A DNA stretch of 64,000 nucleotides from QIAW01 sp035487295 (GCA_035487295.1 DATHMH010000023.1:105495-169494); one strand, 5' to 3'. Shown: positions 17,294 to 26,526, counted from the stretch's first letter. The notes: generated by a model not told the origin, from the letters alone. Program-made: numbers and translations.

Positions 17294-18637
17294 CTACTTG
17301 GTTTCGATATCAAACTTCGTCGGACCATCGTCAAAGATCACAATCGGCTGTTCTCGGGTGAGGCCGTTGTAGCTGCTGGCGATTACGTGCGGGCCAACCG
17401 GGAGCGTGGTTTTAAGCTTGCGTTCGGGCAGCTCTTTGCCGTCCACCAGCAGGGTGGCGTTGTCGGGTTTGGCTTCGAGCTCTACGTTGACCATCCGCGT
17501 TTTCTCGGCTTCGGTCAATTCGCCGCGGGCGATGCGATCAATATCTGATCGCCGCGTGGGATACCAGGTCTGGAAGTCCTGAAAGCGGTGGACGGCCTCT
17601 TGAACCGGCGGAGCTATCCGTATCGCCGGCGGATCAAACGACGAGCCCCAGCGTCCAAAGCTATTCATCGACTGCGCCCGCGACTGCAATGACGAACGAT
17701 CGGAGCACAACATGCTTGAGATGTACTCCATGCGCGGCTGCGGTTGTCCCTTGGGCACTTTGGGCAGGGAGCTCTGCTCCGGCATCAGCGCCAGCCAGTG
17801 GAGCGCGCCGGCCAGCGAGGCGTCCTCACGTTCGCCATGTTGCGCTTTCCAGGCAAGCCAGTTGCCCAGGTTGTCTGCATCTTCCTGCTGCTGGCGCTCG
17901 TCTGTTGGCAGCGGTGTATAAGAAGGACCAGAGCTGAAAACCCTGCTCCAGAATGATGGCTTCTTACCCAGGGCAACAGTTTTTTCGTATTCGTAAAGCT
18001 GGCGCTTCTGGTCTTTCATATAGCTATCGCATGCCTCAGCCAGGGGAAAAGCATCGGCATGGCCGAGCATATTATGCGCGCTCTCAAGAGCGGTAATCGC
18101 GATCAGGCCATCGGGCCCGGGATTCGAGCGCGGATCGCTTCTCTCCAGTTGCGTGAGGTAGTCGGCAGCCTGCTGCTGCGAGAGTCCGAGATTTTGTAAC
18201 GCGAGCTGAGGTTGGGTAAACCAATCTACTAATCCTGAAGTCAGCACCACGTAATGGCCGGTGCTAAAAGCATCCGGAACCTTGTCGCGCACGATGACAA
18301 CCTTCTGCTCAGGCTGTTCAAACGCAGAATCTCCAGCGAGCTCGCTGAAGCGCCGGGCATAGGAGCTAAGCCACTCCTGGTCTCTCCAATATTCGCCGTC
18401 ATGAGGACCGATTGCGCTCTTGCCGCCCAGCATATCGGCTTCAACCGCATCGAGAGCGCCAAACATCTGCTGTGGAGGACCAAGCAGAACGCTGCAAGAC
18501 TTCTCCCCCGGCAAACGGTTCTTGATGGCGCTCACAATCTGCTGTTGCCAGTCGCATTGCGCATGCAGCGGTAGAGAGAGCACGGCCAGAATGCAGCGCA
18601 ATCCGGCACGACGGATCATCGAACCGTTTATTTTCAT
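17294..18637 (-). CDS. Exported protein: degenerate M48-peptidase-like domain plus C-terminal PEGA domain
   Basis: 447 residues with a signal peptide (MIRRAGLRCILAVLSLPLHA). The middle resembles the fold around an M48 metalloprotease active site: DAFSTGHYVVLTSGLVDW matches the family's NAFA-x-PGG-x-I-x-V-T-x-GLL pattern, and the later GLIAITALESAHNMLGHAD sits where HExxH should be. The catalytic HE pair is missing (ESAHNMLGH), so it is probably not an active protease. The C-terminus (about residues 385-447, NVELEAKPDNATLLVDGKEL) is a PEGA-type beta domain often found at surfaces. Function unknown. It stands alone upstream of the threonine operon on the same strand. Confidence 0.6.
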   Translation of the reverse strand: MKINGSMIRRAGLRCILAVLSLPLHAQCDWQQQIVSAIKNRLPGEKSCSVLLGPPQQMFGALDAVEADMLGGKSAIGPHDGEYWRDQEWLSSYARRFSELAGDSAFEQPEQKVVIVRDKVPDAFSTGHYVVLTSGLVDWFTQPQLALQNLGLSQQQAADYLTQLERSDPRSNPGPDGLIAITALESAHNMLGHADAFPLAEACDSYMKDQKRQLYEYEKTVALGKKPSFWSRVFSSGPSYTPLPTDERQQQEDADNLGNWLAWKAQHGEREDASLAGALHWLALMPEQSSLPKVPKGQPQPRMEYISSMLCSDRSSLQSRAQSMNSFGRWGSSFDPPAIRIAPPVQEAVHRFQDFQTWYPTRRSDIDRIARGELTEAEKTRMVNVELEAKPDNATLLVDGKELPERKLKTTLPVGPHVIASSYNGLTREQPIVIFDDGPTKFDIETK

Positions 18638-18824
18638 ATAGAAGAATTTAGTTAGAGGTTAGCCTGAAGCGTGCACAGACGCAACTGATAACTGCGTTTA
18701 TCTATATCATCAAGCGCCGGTCCGCGGCCAGGAAAACGAAGCCGATGATTCGGGCCCACAATACGGCCCTTGGACCCACTCATGAATTAATGATCTCTCT
18801 CGATACCATGCCGACTGGCTTTAA

Positions 18825-18863
18825 GGGAGCCGGGCCCAAATTCAGGATTTGTATCCGGCTCCC
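18825..18863. repeat. 9-bp perfect inverted repeat in a 372-base gap
   Basis: GGGAGCCGG (18825) and CCGGCTCCC (18855) form a stem with a 21-base loop, about 150 bases past the lepB stop. There is no T-run beside it, so it is not a clear terminator. The rest of 18638-19009 shows no gene that I can support. Confidence 0.5.
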
Positions 18864-19009
18864 CAAAACCATCTTTCCTTCCCCACCCGATAGTGCGGGA
18901 TAAAGCGGTTTCGTTACACAAGCCGGCAGCTTCCAAACGCCGGAAGGCGTAGCGTACTATAGCCTGCCCTGCGATCCCTGCATTTGTCCAAACCGAATTT
19001 GAAAGGGAT

Positions 19010-19582
19010 CTACCGTACGCGTCCGAGCTTTTCCATGGGCCAATAGACGAAGACCGCCTTGCCGTAAATGTACTGTCCATCCACAGTGCCAAAGCCGCGG
19101 CTGTCTTCAGACATACTCCGGTGGTCGCCAAGTACGAAGTAGGAATCGGAAGGCACAATCATTTCAGGCATGGAGCGCTGATCGGAGTACTCAGGGGGGA
19201 CATAGCTTTCCGTAAGCGGGCGTCCGTTCAGATAAACCTGCCCTTCGACAATACGAATATGATCGCCCGCGATGCCAATGACGCGCTTGATAAAGCTTTT
19301 GGAAACATCGCGAGGATAGTGGAAGACAACAATATCGCCGCGCTCGATGGGCTCGAGCCGGTATACAAATTTATTGATAAAAATGCGCTCCTGGTCCTGG
19401 AGCTGCGGCAGCATGCTGGTGCCTTCCACTTTCACCGGCTGGTAAAGAAAAATAATGACGAAGACGGCAAGGATCATCGAAATAATAAGATCGCGCAGCC
19501 AGAGGCGCAACTGGGTATAGGGAGTGGGAGCCGGCTTTTTCTCTGGGCTCGCGGAAGCGCCAGGCTCTGGGATGCTGTTCAT
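19010..19582 (-). CDS. lepB: Signal peptidase I
   Basis: Type I leader peptidase that cleaves Sec signal peptides at the outer face of the membrane. One N-terminal transmembrane segment (LIISMILAVFVIIFLYQPV, about residues 30-48) precedes the catalytic Ser in VEGTSMLPQL; the general-base Lys is in SFIKRVIGIAGDHI, and FVLGDHRSMSEDSR is the box E motif. 190 residues is a compact form. The frame is open to a TTG at 19612, but the ATG at 19582 is preferred. Confidence 0.95.
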   Translation of the reverse strand: MNSIPEPGASASPEKKPAPTPYTQLRLWLRDLIISMILAVFVIIFLYQPVKVEGTSMLPQLQDQERIFINKFVYRLEPIERGDIVVFHYPRDVSKSFIKRVIGIAGDHIRIVEGQVYLNGRPLTESYVPPEYSDQRSMPEMIVPSDSYFVLGDHRSMSEDSRGFGTVDGQYIYGKAVFVYWPMEKLGRVR

Positions 19583-19627
19583 GTGCTTAGCCAGTTTTAT
19601 TTTACTGTACAATTACTCTTCTCTGTA

Positions 19628-19816
19628 AGCTTTTAGTTCCTAGCTTTTAGCTCTTAAAGCTTTTAACCTTTAGCTTAATTTACTGTTTCAGTTAAGGAAA
19701 CAGATCCGATGGGATGTTCCAATTGTCGGGGCTAAAGAGCATACGCCTTGCCGCTTTTTTATAGCCCTTACTCAAAGATGGAGATTACAAGACAAGCTAA
19801 GAGCTAAAAGCTTTAA
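19628..19816. repeat. AGCTTTT-type heptamer arms in inverted orientation
   Basis: A left arm of AGCTTTT, AGTTCCT, AGCTTTT, AGCTCTT and two further units (19628-19676) and a right arm of the reverse complement (aagctaagagctaaaagctt, 19793-19812) flank about 115 bases in the divergent gap between lepB and the PCYCGC-type gene. Confidence 0.7.
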
Positions 19817-19876
19817 GATGTTAAAACCAGGAACCCCAAAAGGGAGTACAATATCGGCATCAAGGTAAAACGAAAT

Positions 19877-20389
19877 ATGAAACGACTGCTCTCGGTGCTT
19901 TGCATTACCCTTGCTGCAATCATCTCCAGCCCAGCCCAATGGTTGGGACGGACTACCGATGTTCCGGCATATCACGATACAGGTTTTAAGAAAAGCGACA
20001 ATATTCCGCCGATCCTCTCCCCATCTCAATTGAGTTTCCCCGAGAGCAAAATGAAGCCGGTGCAGGTGCACGCTTATGAACTGGCAGCCAAAATCCCCCA
20101 AGTCATCTACCAGCAGCCTTGCTTCTGCTACTGCGACCGGGGCCACGGACACAAAAGTCTGCACAGCTGCTTTGAGGTCGAACATGGCGGTAACTGTGGC
20201 GCCTGCCTGAAAGAGCTCTATTACAGCTATCAGATGACCCAGCAGAAGAAAACTCCAGAGCAGATCCGCGTTGGTATTGTTGCTGGAGAATGGCAGCAGA
20301 TTGACCTGGCAACGGCAGCCTCGATTGGACTAGCTCCTGAGACTCCGGTTCATAAGACGGCGAAGAAGAAGGCCTCTGCCGGCTTATAG
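19877..20389 (+). CDS. Secreted PCYCGC-motif protein
   Basis: 170 residues: signal peptide (MKRLLSVLCITLAAIISSPA), then a Pro-rich stretch and a Cys/His cluster PCFCYCDRGHGHKSLHSC followed by GGNCGACLKELYYSY. This resembles the PCYCGC-motif family of exported proteins, here with a Tyr-Cys-Asp variant of the motif. Six cysteines and three histidines within 40 residues suggest metal or redox-cofactor binding, but the function of the family is not known to me. The Lys/Ala-rich tail may contact the envelope. No clear operon partner. Confidence 0.75.
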   Translation: MKRLLSVLCITLAAIISSPAQWLGRTTDVPAYHDTGFKKSDNIPPILSPSQLSFPESKMKPVQVHAYELAAKIPQVIYQQPCFCYCDRGHGHKSLHSCFEVEHGGNCGACLKELYYSYQMTQQKKTPEQIRVGIVAGEWQQIDLATAASIGLAPETPVHKTAKKKASAGL

Positions 20390-20638
20390 AAAGCATTCAG
20401 CACTCACTGTTCGGCCCCAAGCGCCCACAAATGATGATCCGTCTCTTTTTCTCGCGCGGAAGGCGGGGGTTGATGCTGACCATCCAACCCTGATATACAT
20501 CCAATTACCCTGAAGGTTGACGTGGGGGGCAAATACGCGTATAAACTCCTGCTTTAAGTTTGTTGAATTCGACCCTAGCCAGATTTCCACAGCTCGCTGT
20601 AACCGAGCCGCAGGGGGCCGCAAGGAAAGGGTGTACCG

Positions 20639-21316
20639 ATGACCAAGAGGGCCTCAGCAAAGGTTAAAAGATCGACAGTTAAACTCAAGAAAATAAAAGC
20701 CTTGCAGAAGAACAAAGCTTCCAAACCGCAAACCGCATCATTCGCCAAGAGCAGCTTCACGCTGACCCAGGACCCGCGTTTTACACAGGCTGTGCAAAAT
20801 TATGAGGCGGGTGTGAAGGCCATGCAGGAGCGCAAATTTGAGCGCGCCAAGGCGCTTTTGGAGAAGGTAATGGGTTCGGGCAGCCGCGAACTGGCCGACC
20901 GGGCGGCGGTACATTTGAATACCTGCCAGCAGCAGTTGGCGCGGGCGTCCAATAGCGGGTTCAAATCTACAGAGGAACATTACGACTACGCCATTTCCCT
21001 GGTGAATGCCTCGGATTATGATGGAGCACGCTCCCATCTGGAAAAATTGCAGAAGCAGGTGCCCAAAGCCGACTATGTCTGGTATGGTCTGGCGTTGCTG
21101 GATTGCCTAACCCACCATTACGAAGCGGCGCTGAAGAACCTGGAGCAGGCCATCAAACTGCATGCGGCCAACCGGTACCACGCACGCAATGAGTCGGACT
21201 TCCAGAATATGGCCGACGATCCGCGCTTTACCGAATTGCTCTATCCGGAGGAACTCGAGGCCTCCGCAGCCCCAGCGCCGGCTGCGCCTGCTGCCGCAAA
21301 GACCAAGCGACGGTGA
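20639..21316 (+). CDS. TPR-type repeat protein
   Basis: 225 residues. A very basic N-terminus (about residues 1-40, Lys/Ser/Ala-rich) precedes two or three tetratricopeptide-like helical hairpins (AVQNYEAGVKAMQERKFERA; HYDYAISLVNASDYDGARSH; WYGLALLDCLTHHYEAALKN). The region DPRFTELLYPE and an Ala/Pro-rich tail close the protein. No signal peptide, so cytoplasmic and a protein-protein scaffold by inference. GGAAAGG precedes the ATG by seven bases. Confidence 0.8.
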   Translation: MTKRASAKVKRSTVKLKKIKALQKNKASKPQTASFAKSSFTLTQDPRFTQAVQNYEAGVKAMQERKFERAKALLEKVMGSGSRELADRAAVHLNTCQQQLARASNSGFKSTEEHYDYAISLVNASDYDGARSHLEKLQKQVPKADYVWYGLALLDCLTHHYEAALKNLEQAIKLHAANRYHARNESDFQNMADDPRFTELLYPEELEASAAPAPAAPAAAKTKRR

Positions 21317-21326
21317 CGGAAGCAAT

Positions 21327-21352
21327 TAGCATTCAGCACCCACGGCATTCAG
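21327..21352. repeat. Short CAGCATT-type array
   Basis: Words agcattc, agcaccc, ggcattc, agccctt follow the TPR gene; the same family occurs after murA and inside the 3' ends of yvcK and glmU. Confidence 0.5.
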
Positions 21353-21463
21353 CCCTTATAGGCAAATTCGGAAGGGGAAGCTGCGCGACAGTGCTCATCC
21401 CTCAGAGGCGCACTGGAAGGCCGCTCGTCGAGAAAGACGTAACGTGGGAAGATTAAATCAGGG

Positions 21464-22504
21464 ATGTTAACAGATCCAACCTCGATCAAAGTAGTAGCCA
21501 TCGGCGGGGGCACAGGGCTTTCTACTCTGCTGAAGGGGCTAAAACATTTCGACCGGCCTGGCGCCTATCACGATTCTCAATCCGGGCGGGAGATCATCGT
21601 CGGCGATCTCACGGCCATTGTGACCGTGACCGATGATGGCGGCTCCAGCGGCCGTTTGCGCAAAGAGTTTGGCATCCTGCCGCCGGGAGACATCCGCAAC
21701 TGCCTGGTCGCTCTCTCGGAAGATGAAGAACTTCTCTCGCGACTGTTCCAGTATCGCTTTAAGACTGGTGCCGGGCTCGAGGGCCACAACTTTGGCAATC
21801 TATTCGTCGCGGCATTGACGGAGATCACCGGCGACTTTGCCATGGCGGTGAAGGTTTCATCGGCCATCTTGAAGACGCGAGGCGTGATCTACCCTTCAAC
21901 GGTTTCCAATGTGCAACTGGAGGCCCTGATGGATGACGGCAGCCGCGTGCGTGGCGAGACCACCATTACGCGGAGCAAGCAACGCGTGGTGGAACTGTTC
22001 ATGATTCCACCCGATGCCCAGCCGCTGCCGCAGGCGCTGGAGGCCATCGCAAACGCTGACCTGATAACCCTGGGTCCAGGTTCGCTGTATACCAGCCTGA
22101 TTTCGAACCTGATTGTGAGCGGCATTCCGCAGGCGATTGCAGCTTCCAACGCGGTCAAAATCTTTGTATGCAACCTCATGACCCAGGCTAACGAGAGTCT
22201 TGGTCTCACCGCCGCCGATCACCTGCGCGCCCTGGATGACCATGCAAAATCGCAGATATTCGACTATGCCTTGTTGAATACCCGTCCGGTTTCCGGAGAA
22301 CTGAAGCAAAAATATGCCGCCGAAGGCGCGGAACAGATTCACATAGACCTTGAAGCCATACGCAAGATGGGCGTGGAGCCGGTTTGCGGCGACTTTCTGG
22401 AAGAAGAAGCCGGGGTAGCACGGCACGCAACCGATCAACTGGCGAAGGCATTATTGAATATAGCCGTCAGCAATCAGCATTCGGCAATCAGCCAAAAGCG
22501 GTAG
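21464..22504 (+). CDS. yvcK: YvcK/CofD-like gluconeogenesis and cell-morphology factor
   Basis: 346 residues. The nucleotide-binding start is VVAIGGGTGLSTLLKGLKHF, then TVTDDGGSSGRLRKEFGILP and GHNFGNLFVAAL, and GPGSLYTSLISNLIV near residue 205; all are hallmarks of the YvcK branch of the CofD family, which binds UDP-GlcNAc-type nucleotides and affects growth on gluconeogenic carbon and cell shape in Bacillus. Lying just upstream of glmU, which makes UDP-GlcNAc, fits this. The last ten or so codons (SNQHSAISQKR) are encoded by CAGCAAT-type heptamers, so the C-terminal tail looks repeat-derived. Confidence 0.93.
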   Translation: MLTDPTSIKVVAIGGGTGLSTLLKGLKHFDRPGAYHDSQSGREIIVGDLTAIVTVTDDGGSSGRLRKEFGILPPGDIRNCLVALSEDEELLSRLFQYRFKTGAGLEGHNFGNLFVAALTEITGDFAMAVKVSSAILKTRGVIYPSTVSNVQLEALMDDGSRVRGETTITRSKQRVVELFMIPPDAQPLPQALEAIANADLITLGPGSLYTSLISNLIVSGIPQAIAASNAVKIFVCNLMTQANESLGLTAADHLRALDDHAKSQIFDYALLNTRPVSGELKQKYAAEGAEQIHIDLEAIRKMGVEPVCGDFLEEEAGVARHATDQLAKALLNIAVSNQHSAISQKR

Positions 22505-22533
22505 CTTAACGGCAAATTTCAACCCACCTCGCT

Positions 22534-24150
22534 ATGCCGCTTCCTGATCGCGGCAAATATAGAGTTTTTTCGCAAACTGTTAAGATGTCGGAAGCAATGA
22601 AAGCTTCCAAGACGATTCGCAGAAAGAAACCTCGGCCCGGTGATCGGCGCGAGTATCCGCGCGAGAGCGTCCTCGGCATGATCGAGGACGTCGCACACGG
22701 CGCCATCCGCAAGACACTTTCCCCTGGCGCCGGCAAGCTTGCCATCGCCATTATGGCTGCGGGAAAAGGCACACGGCTGAAGTCCAGGCATCCTAAGGTA
22801 CTGCATTCGATTGCCGGCAAGACGCTGCTGGAGCATGTAATTGCCGCCGCCACTGCGGTGGTCCCAGCAGCGGATGTGCACGTCATCATTGGACACGAGG
22901 CCGAGCGGGTTCGCGCGCAAGTACAGCACACGGGTGTACGCTTTGCTCTGCAGAGCGAGCAGCGTGGCACAGGCCACGCCATCATGTCGGCCGGCGATGC
23001 ATTAGCCGGTTACGATAACGTACTGGTGCTCTCCGGCGATGTACCCCTGATCCAGGCCGAGACAATTACCCGCCTGCGCGACTTTCACCTGGAGCAGCGA
23101 GCAGCCATGACCATCCTGACTGCGGTTCTGGCAGACCCAACCGGCTACGGGCGGGTGGTGCGGAAAGCGAGTACGGGAAATGAAGTCGCCGCCATTGTCG
23201 AACAAAAATCCCTGCGCGGCTCGCAGGAGAATATCCGCGAGATCAATACCGGAATTTACGGATTTCAGGTCAAGCCATTACTGGAAAACCTGAACAAGCT
23301 CACCACCGATAATGCCCATCTGGAATACTATCTGACCGACATCGCTTCCCTGCTGGTGCGCGCCAAAAAGAAAGTTATGGCCCTGCTCGCGCTCAATGTG
23401 GAAGAGACTCTGGGAATCAACACCCGTGCCGAGCTGGCCCAACTCGATTCCGCCTTGCGTATGCGCAAAAACGTAGAGCTGATGCAGTCGGGCGTAACTT
23501 TGTTCCAGCCGCATACCACCATGATTGACTCCAGCGTGCAGATTGCGCCCGATACTACGATTGATCCGTATGTCCAGATTTTCGGCAACACCCGCATTGG
23601 GGCAGATTGCCACATCCGCTCCTATTCGGTCATCCGCGACTGCGAGATCGGGGACAAGGTGGAGATAAGACCAGGATGCATCCTGAGCGAATCCCGCATT
23701 GCCGATGGAGCTGTCCTCGGACCCTATGCCCACGTGCGGCCGGGCAGCGATATCGGCGAAGGCGCCCACGTCGGTAACTTTGTAGAGACCAAGAAAGCGC
23801 GGCTGGGCAAGGGATCAAAGGCCAATCATCTTACCTACCTCGGTGACGTGCAAATCGGTGACAACGTCAATGTTGGGGCCGGTACCATCACCTGCAACTA
23901 CGATGGAGTTCATAAACACACTACCGTAATCGAAGACGGCGCATTTATCGGCAGCGACTCCACCCTGGTTGCCCCGGTACGCGTAGGCCGCGGCGCTTAC
24001 GTAGCCGCAGCATCATGCATCACAGTAGACGTTCCCCCCGAATCGCTGGCCATCGCCCGCGGCCAGCAGGTCAACAAAGAGGGATGGGTGAAGAAAAAGC
24101 AGCAGTCAGCACTCGGCGCTCAGCAGTCGGCCAAATCAAAAAGCACTTAG
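22534..24150 (+). CDS. glmU: Bifunctional GlmU: GlcN-1-P acetyltransferase / GlcNAc-1-P uridylyltransferase
   Basis: Makes UDP-GlcNAc. The uridylyltransferase domain has IMAAGKGTRLKSRHPKVLHS and the C-terminal left-handed beta-helix has the acetyltransferase motifs GNFVETKKARLGKGSKANHL and GAGTITCNYDG. The frame is about 70 residues longer at the N-terminus than normal GlmU; this basic extension (SKTIRRKKPRPGDRR) has internal starts at 22585, 22597 and 22678 and none has a decisive ribosome site, so the start is uncertain. The last 15 codons (QQSALGAQQSAKSKST) come from a CAGCAGT heptamer array. Follows yvcK by 29 bases. Confidence 0.92.
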   Translation: MPLPDRGKYRVFSQTVKMSEAMKASKTIRRKKPRPGDRREYPRESVLGMIEDVAHGAIRKTLSPGAGKLAIAIMAAGKGTRLKSRHPKVLHSIAGKTLLEHVIAAATAVVPAADVHVIIGHEAERVRAQVQHTGVRFALQSEQRGTGHAIMSAGDALAGYDNVLVLSGDVPLIQAETITRLRDFHLEQRAAMTILTAVLADPTGYGRVVRKASTGNEVAAIVEQKSLRGSQENIREINTGIYGFQVKPLLENLNKLTTDNAHLEYYLTDIASLLVRAKKKVMALLALNVEETLGINTRAELAQLDSALRMRKNVELMQSGVTLFQPHTTMIDSSVQIAPDTTIDPYVQIFGNTRIGADCHIRSYSVIRDCEIGDKVEIRPGCILSESRIADGAVLGPYAHVRPGSDIGEGAHVGNFVETKKARLGKGSKANHLTYLGDVQIGDNVNVGAGTITCNYDGVHKHTTVIEDGAFIGSDSTLVAPVRVGRGAYVAAASCITVDVPPESLAIARGQQVNKEGWVKKKQQSALGAQQSAKSKST

Positions 24151-24221
24151 CATTTGGCCCCTAAACAGCATGTGACGATTGGGCCACTGCTAGCATTTCT
24201 AAGGGCTAAATGCCAAGTGCT
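24142..24221. repeat. Imperfect 23-bp inverted repeat after glmU
   Basis: Left arm agcacttagcatttggcc... (24142-24164) and right arm ctaagggctaaatgccaagt... (24199-24221) match in about 19 of 23 positions as reverse complements, with a 34-base loop. Confidence 0.65.
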
Positions 24222-24234
24222 AAATGCTTTTCCA

Positions 24235-24259
24235 GAAAAAAGCCCCTCTTTCGAGGGGC
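24235..24259 (-). terminator. Intrinsic terminator of the sigma-like gene
   Basis: On the minus strand GCCCCTC-GAAA-GAGGGGC is followed by TTTTTTT, 33 bases past the stop codon of the sigma-like gene. Confidence 0.9.
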
Positions 24260-24291
24260 ATGTAGTTTAGGAGAGAGAAGGGATTAGAACT

Positions 24292-24825
24292 TTAAGATTG
24301 CATTGCGGCCAGCAACTCGCGCATACGTAGCCGGGCTTGATGCAGTCCGTGGCGGCTTTCTGTTTCATTCAGTCCCAGAAGCCGGGCGATGCTGGCATGG
24401 TCGCGCTGCTCAACATCGTGGAGAAGGAAGATCAGGCGTTCGGTGGCCGGAAGCTGGACCACTGCCCGCTCCAAGTGAACCCTCTTGGTATTGGTGCGGA
24501 CCTGGAGCACCTCTTTCACTTCATCGCAATGCAGAGTCAGAATTCCAATAGGTTGCCCCGTGCGCAATTCGCTGACGAGGGCACGATCAATAGTCTCAAC
24601 GCTGGGTTCCGTGCTGGCTGCGAATGCCCGGCAAAACACCATGGCGCTGAGTTCTTCGGCTTCGAGTTCGTTATCGGTCATCCAGAATGCAAGAGAGTAG
24701 ACGCGATGTTTGTTCTGCTCGTAGACATCCTTTGCTTTTCCGGCTGGAATTACCTGGGTTGCTGGAAGAAAATCTACAAATCCAGCAATTTTTGCGTGGT
24801 GTTGAGGGAGGATTTGCGTCGCCAT
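24292..24825 (-). CDS. ECF-like sigma-70 family protein
   Basis: 177 residues. A region-2-like helix pair (YEQNKHRVYSLAFWMTDNEL then AEELSAMVFCRAF) and a C-terminal region 4-like helix-turn-helix (LPATERLIFLLHDVEQRDHA then SIARLLGLNETESRHGLHQA) give the layout of an ECF sigma factor. The -10-contacting surface is less basic than in canonical ECF factors, and the segment between is longer (about 60 residues with a TLHCDEVKEVLQV strand), so it may be a diverged sigma or a sigma-like regulator. GAGAGG precedes the ATG by about ten bases. No anti-sigma gene is adjacent. Confidence 0.7.
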   Translation of the reverse strand: MATQILPQHHAKIAGFVDFLPATQVIPAGKAKDVYEQNKHRVYSLAFWMTDNELEAEELSAMVFCRAFAASTEPSVETIDRALVSELRTGQPIGILTLHCDEVKEVLQVRTNTKRVHLERAVVQLPATERLIFLLHDVEQRDHASIARLLGLNETESRHGLHQARLRMRELLAAMQS

Positions 24826-25069
24826 TTGAGTTCAGCCTCTCTAAAAGATCACTTCTGTCACCTAAATGAAAGCACTTGAGTGGCCAATTTCTACATTGAA
24901 AGCATATGAGCTGCTCTCATGGCCGCCCATTTGCGAGTTTGATGCTCCTAAAAGAGGGGCAATGAGCATTTAACTGATTGAAAAATCTAGGAGTTAGCTT
25001 GAAAGCCTGAGAGTTATGCATCCCGCTGCTGGAAACGTGTTGGCCAATTCTCACAGCTCATGACGCAAG

Positions 25070-25097
25070 TTGACTGTGACGGAGAATACACTGTAAT
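25070..25097 (+). promoter_or_regulatory. Weak promoter candidate before the HD-GYP gene
   Basis: TTGACT, 16-base spacer, TGTAAT in the 438-base divergent gap 24826-25263, implying a leader of about 160 bases. Nothing else was recognised in this AT-richer gap. Confidence 0.3.
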
Positions 25098-25263
25098 GGT
25101 ATATGGATACACACATTAAGGTTAGACAGGCGAATTTTGCCAATTTGATACAAACAGTACCCGTTACTCACAAATCAATAGCAAGAATCATAAAGTTTGA
25201 AGGCAGAAATTTGCCATGTCATGTGATAATGAGAAACCCCCGAACCTCACCTGATGGTCATCC

Positions 25264-26364
25264 ATGAGTGTAGATAAAATATTGGTCGTAGATGACGAGG
25301 ATTCGATTCGAGAAATCGTGTCTTCTATGCTGACCGCTGCCGGCTACCAGTGCCGCAAGGCGGCTTCAGGGCTTGAAGCGCTCAACGTTCTGGCCAATGG
25401 CGAGGAATTTTCCCTGGTTCTCTCAGACCTGATGATGCGCGATCTCGACGGCATAGGTCTTCTGGAACAAACCAAGCTTAAATACCCCGAGATGCCCGTC
25501 ATCATGGTGACAGCAGTGCATGATGTCTCGGTGGCCCTGGGTGCGATCCGCAACGGCGCCTATGATTATCTGCTCAAGCCTTTTGAACGCGAGCAATTGC
25601 TGGCCTCGGTGCGCCGCGCGATTGAAACCCGGCGGTTGCGCATGGAAAATCGCGCCTACCAGATGAACCTTGAGTCCCTGGTTTCGGCCCGCACCGAGCA
25701 GTTGCGGCAAACCATGGCCGACCTGGAGCGCTCGTACGACATTACGCTCGAGGCCCTGGGCGATGCCCTCGATTTAAAAGATTCTGAGACCGAAGGACAC
25801 TCCAAACGCGTAACCGCCTTTACCATCGCCATTGCCCGCGCCATGGGACTGAGCGCCGAGCGCATCCGCGTAATTGCCCGGGGAGCGTTTCTGCACGATA
25901 TCGGCAAGATGGCCATTCCAGACGCCATCTTGCGCAAATCCGGACCTCTCTCGGAAGAAGAGCGCTCCATCATGCGTGAGCACTGCTTCCGGGGCTACCA
26001 GATGCTGCGCAAGATACCGTTTCTTTCGGAAGCGTCAGAGATCGTCTATTCCCATCAGGAAAGATATGACGGCAGCGGTTACCCACGCGGCCTGCGGGGC
26101 GAAGAAATCCCACTGGGAGCCAGAATATTCGCCGTGGCCGACACCCTGGATGCCATCACCTCAGACCGCCCTTATCGGGCCTCACAAAGCATACGGGCCG
26201 CGCGTGATGAAATTATCCGCCACTCAGGTTCGCAATTTGATCCCGAGGTGGTGCGCACCTTCCAGGCCATGCCAGAAAGCATCTGGCAGGACCTGCGCAA
26301 AGAAATCGACGCCCAGGTCATCAGCTTTGCCAAGGAAAAGGTGACAGCTCACGTCATTGTGTAA
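25264..26364 (+). CDS. Response regulator with HD-GYP output domain (c-di-GMP phosphodiesterase type)
   Basis: 366 residues. The receiver domain (1-120) has KILVVDDEDSIRE, the phospho-acceptor Asp in LVLSDLMMRDLDG, the Thr in MVTAVHD and the Lys in YLLKPFE. A coiled coil (about 125-160) leads to an HD-GYP domain with FLHDIGKMAIPD and HQERYDGSGYPRGLRGEEIP; the metal-binding HD and the GYP motif are intact, so hydrolysis of cyclic-di-GMP is plausible. No histidine kinase is adjacent, so it is an orphan regulator. The upstream gap is long and no strong ribosome site is seen. Confidence 0.93.
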   Translation: MSVDKILVVDDEDSIREIVSSMLTAAGYQCRKAASGLEALNVLANGEEFSLVLSDLMMRDLDGIGLLEQTKLKYPEMPVIMVTAVHDVSVALGAIRNGAYDYLLKPFEREQLLASVRRAIETRRLRMENRAYQMNLESLVSARTEQLRQTMADLERSYDITLEALGDALDLKDSETEGHSKRVTAFTIAIARAMGLSAERIRVIARGAFLHDIGKMAIPDAILRKSGPLSEEERSIMREHCFRGYQMLRKIPFLSEASEIVYSHQERYDGSGYPRGLRGEEIPLGARIFAVADTLDAITSDRPYRASQSIRAARDEIIRHSGSQFDPEVVRTFQAMPESIWQDLRKEIDAQVISFAKEKVTAHVIV

Positions 26365-26367
26365 AAA

Positions 26368-26520
26368 AGCTTCTAGCTTCTAGCCCCTAGCAGTGCTTGA
26401 ACTTTGTAATCTTTAAGATGGTTCCCAGCTCGAACCCTAAACCTAAAACTGCTATAGCCGTGGCTAACGGCTGTAATCTAAAATGCTTCGATACAGCTGG
26501 AAGCTAGCAGCTAGGTGCTT
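26368..26520. repeat. AGCTTCT-type heptamers, two inverted arms
   Basis: Left arm AGCTTCT, AGCTTCT, AGCCCCT, AGCAGTG (26368-26395); right arm agctggaagctagcagctag... (26495-26520) is the approximate reverse complement. The whole gap between the HD-GYP gene and the PCD gene is this structure. Confidence 0.75.
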
Positions 26521-26526
26521 CTTTCA

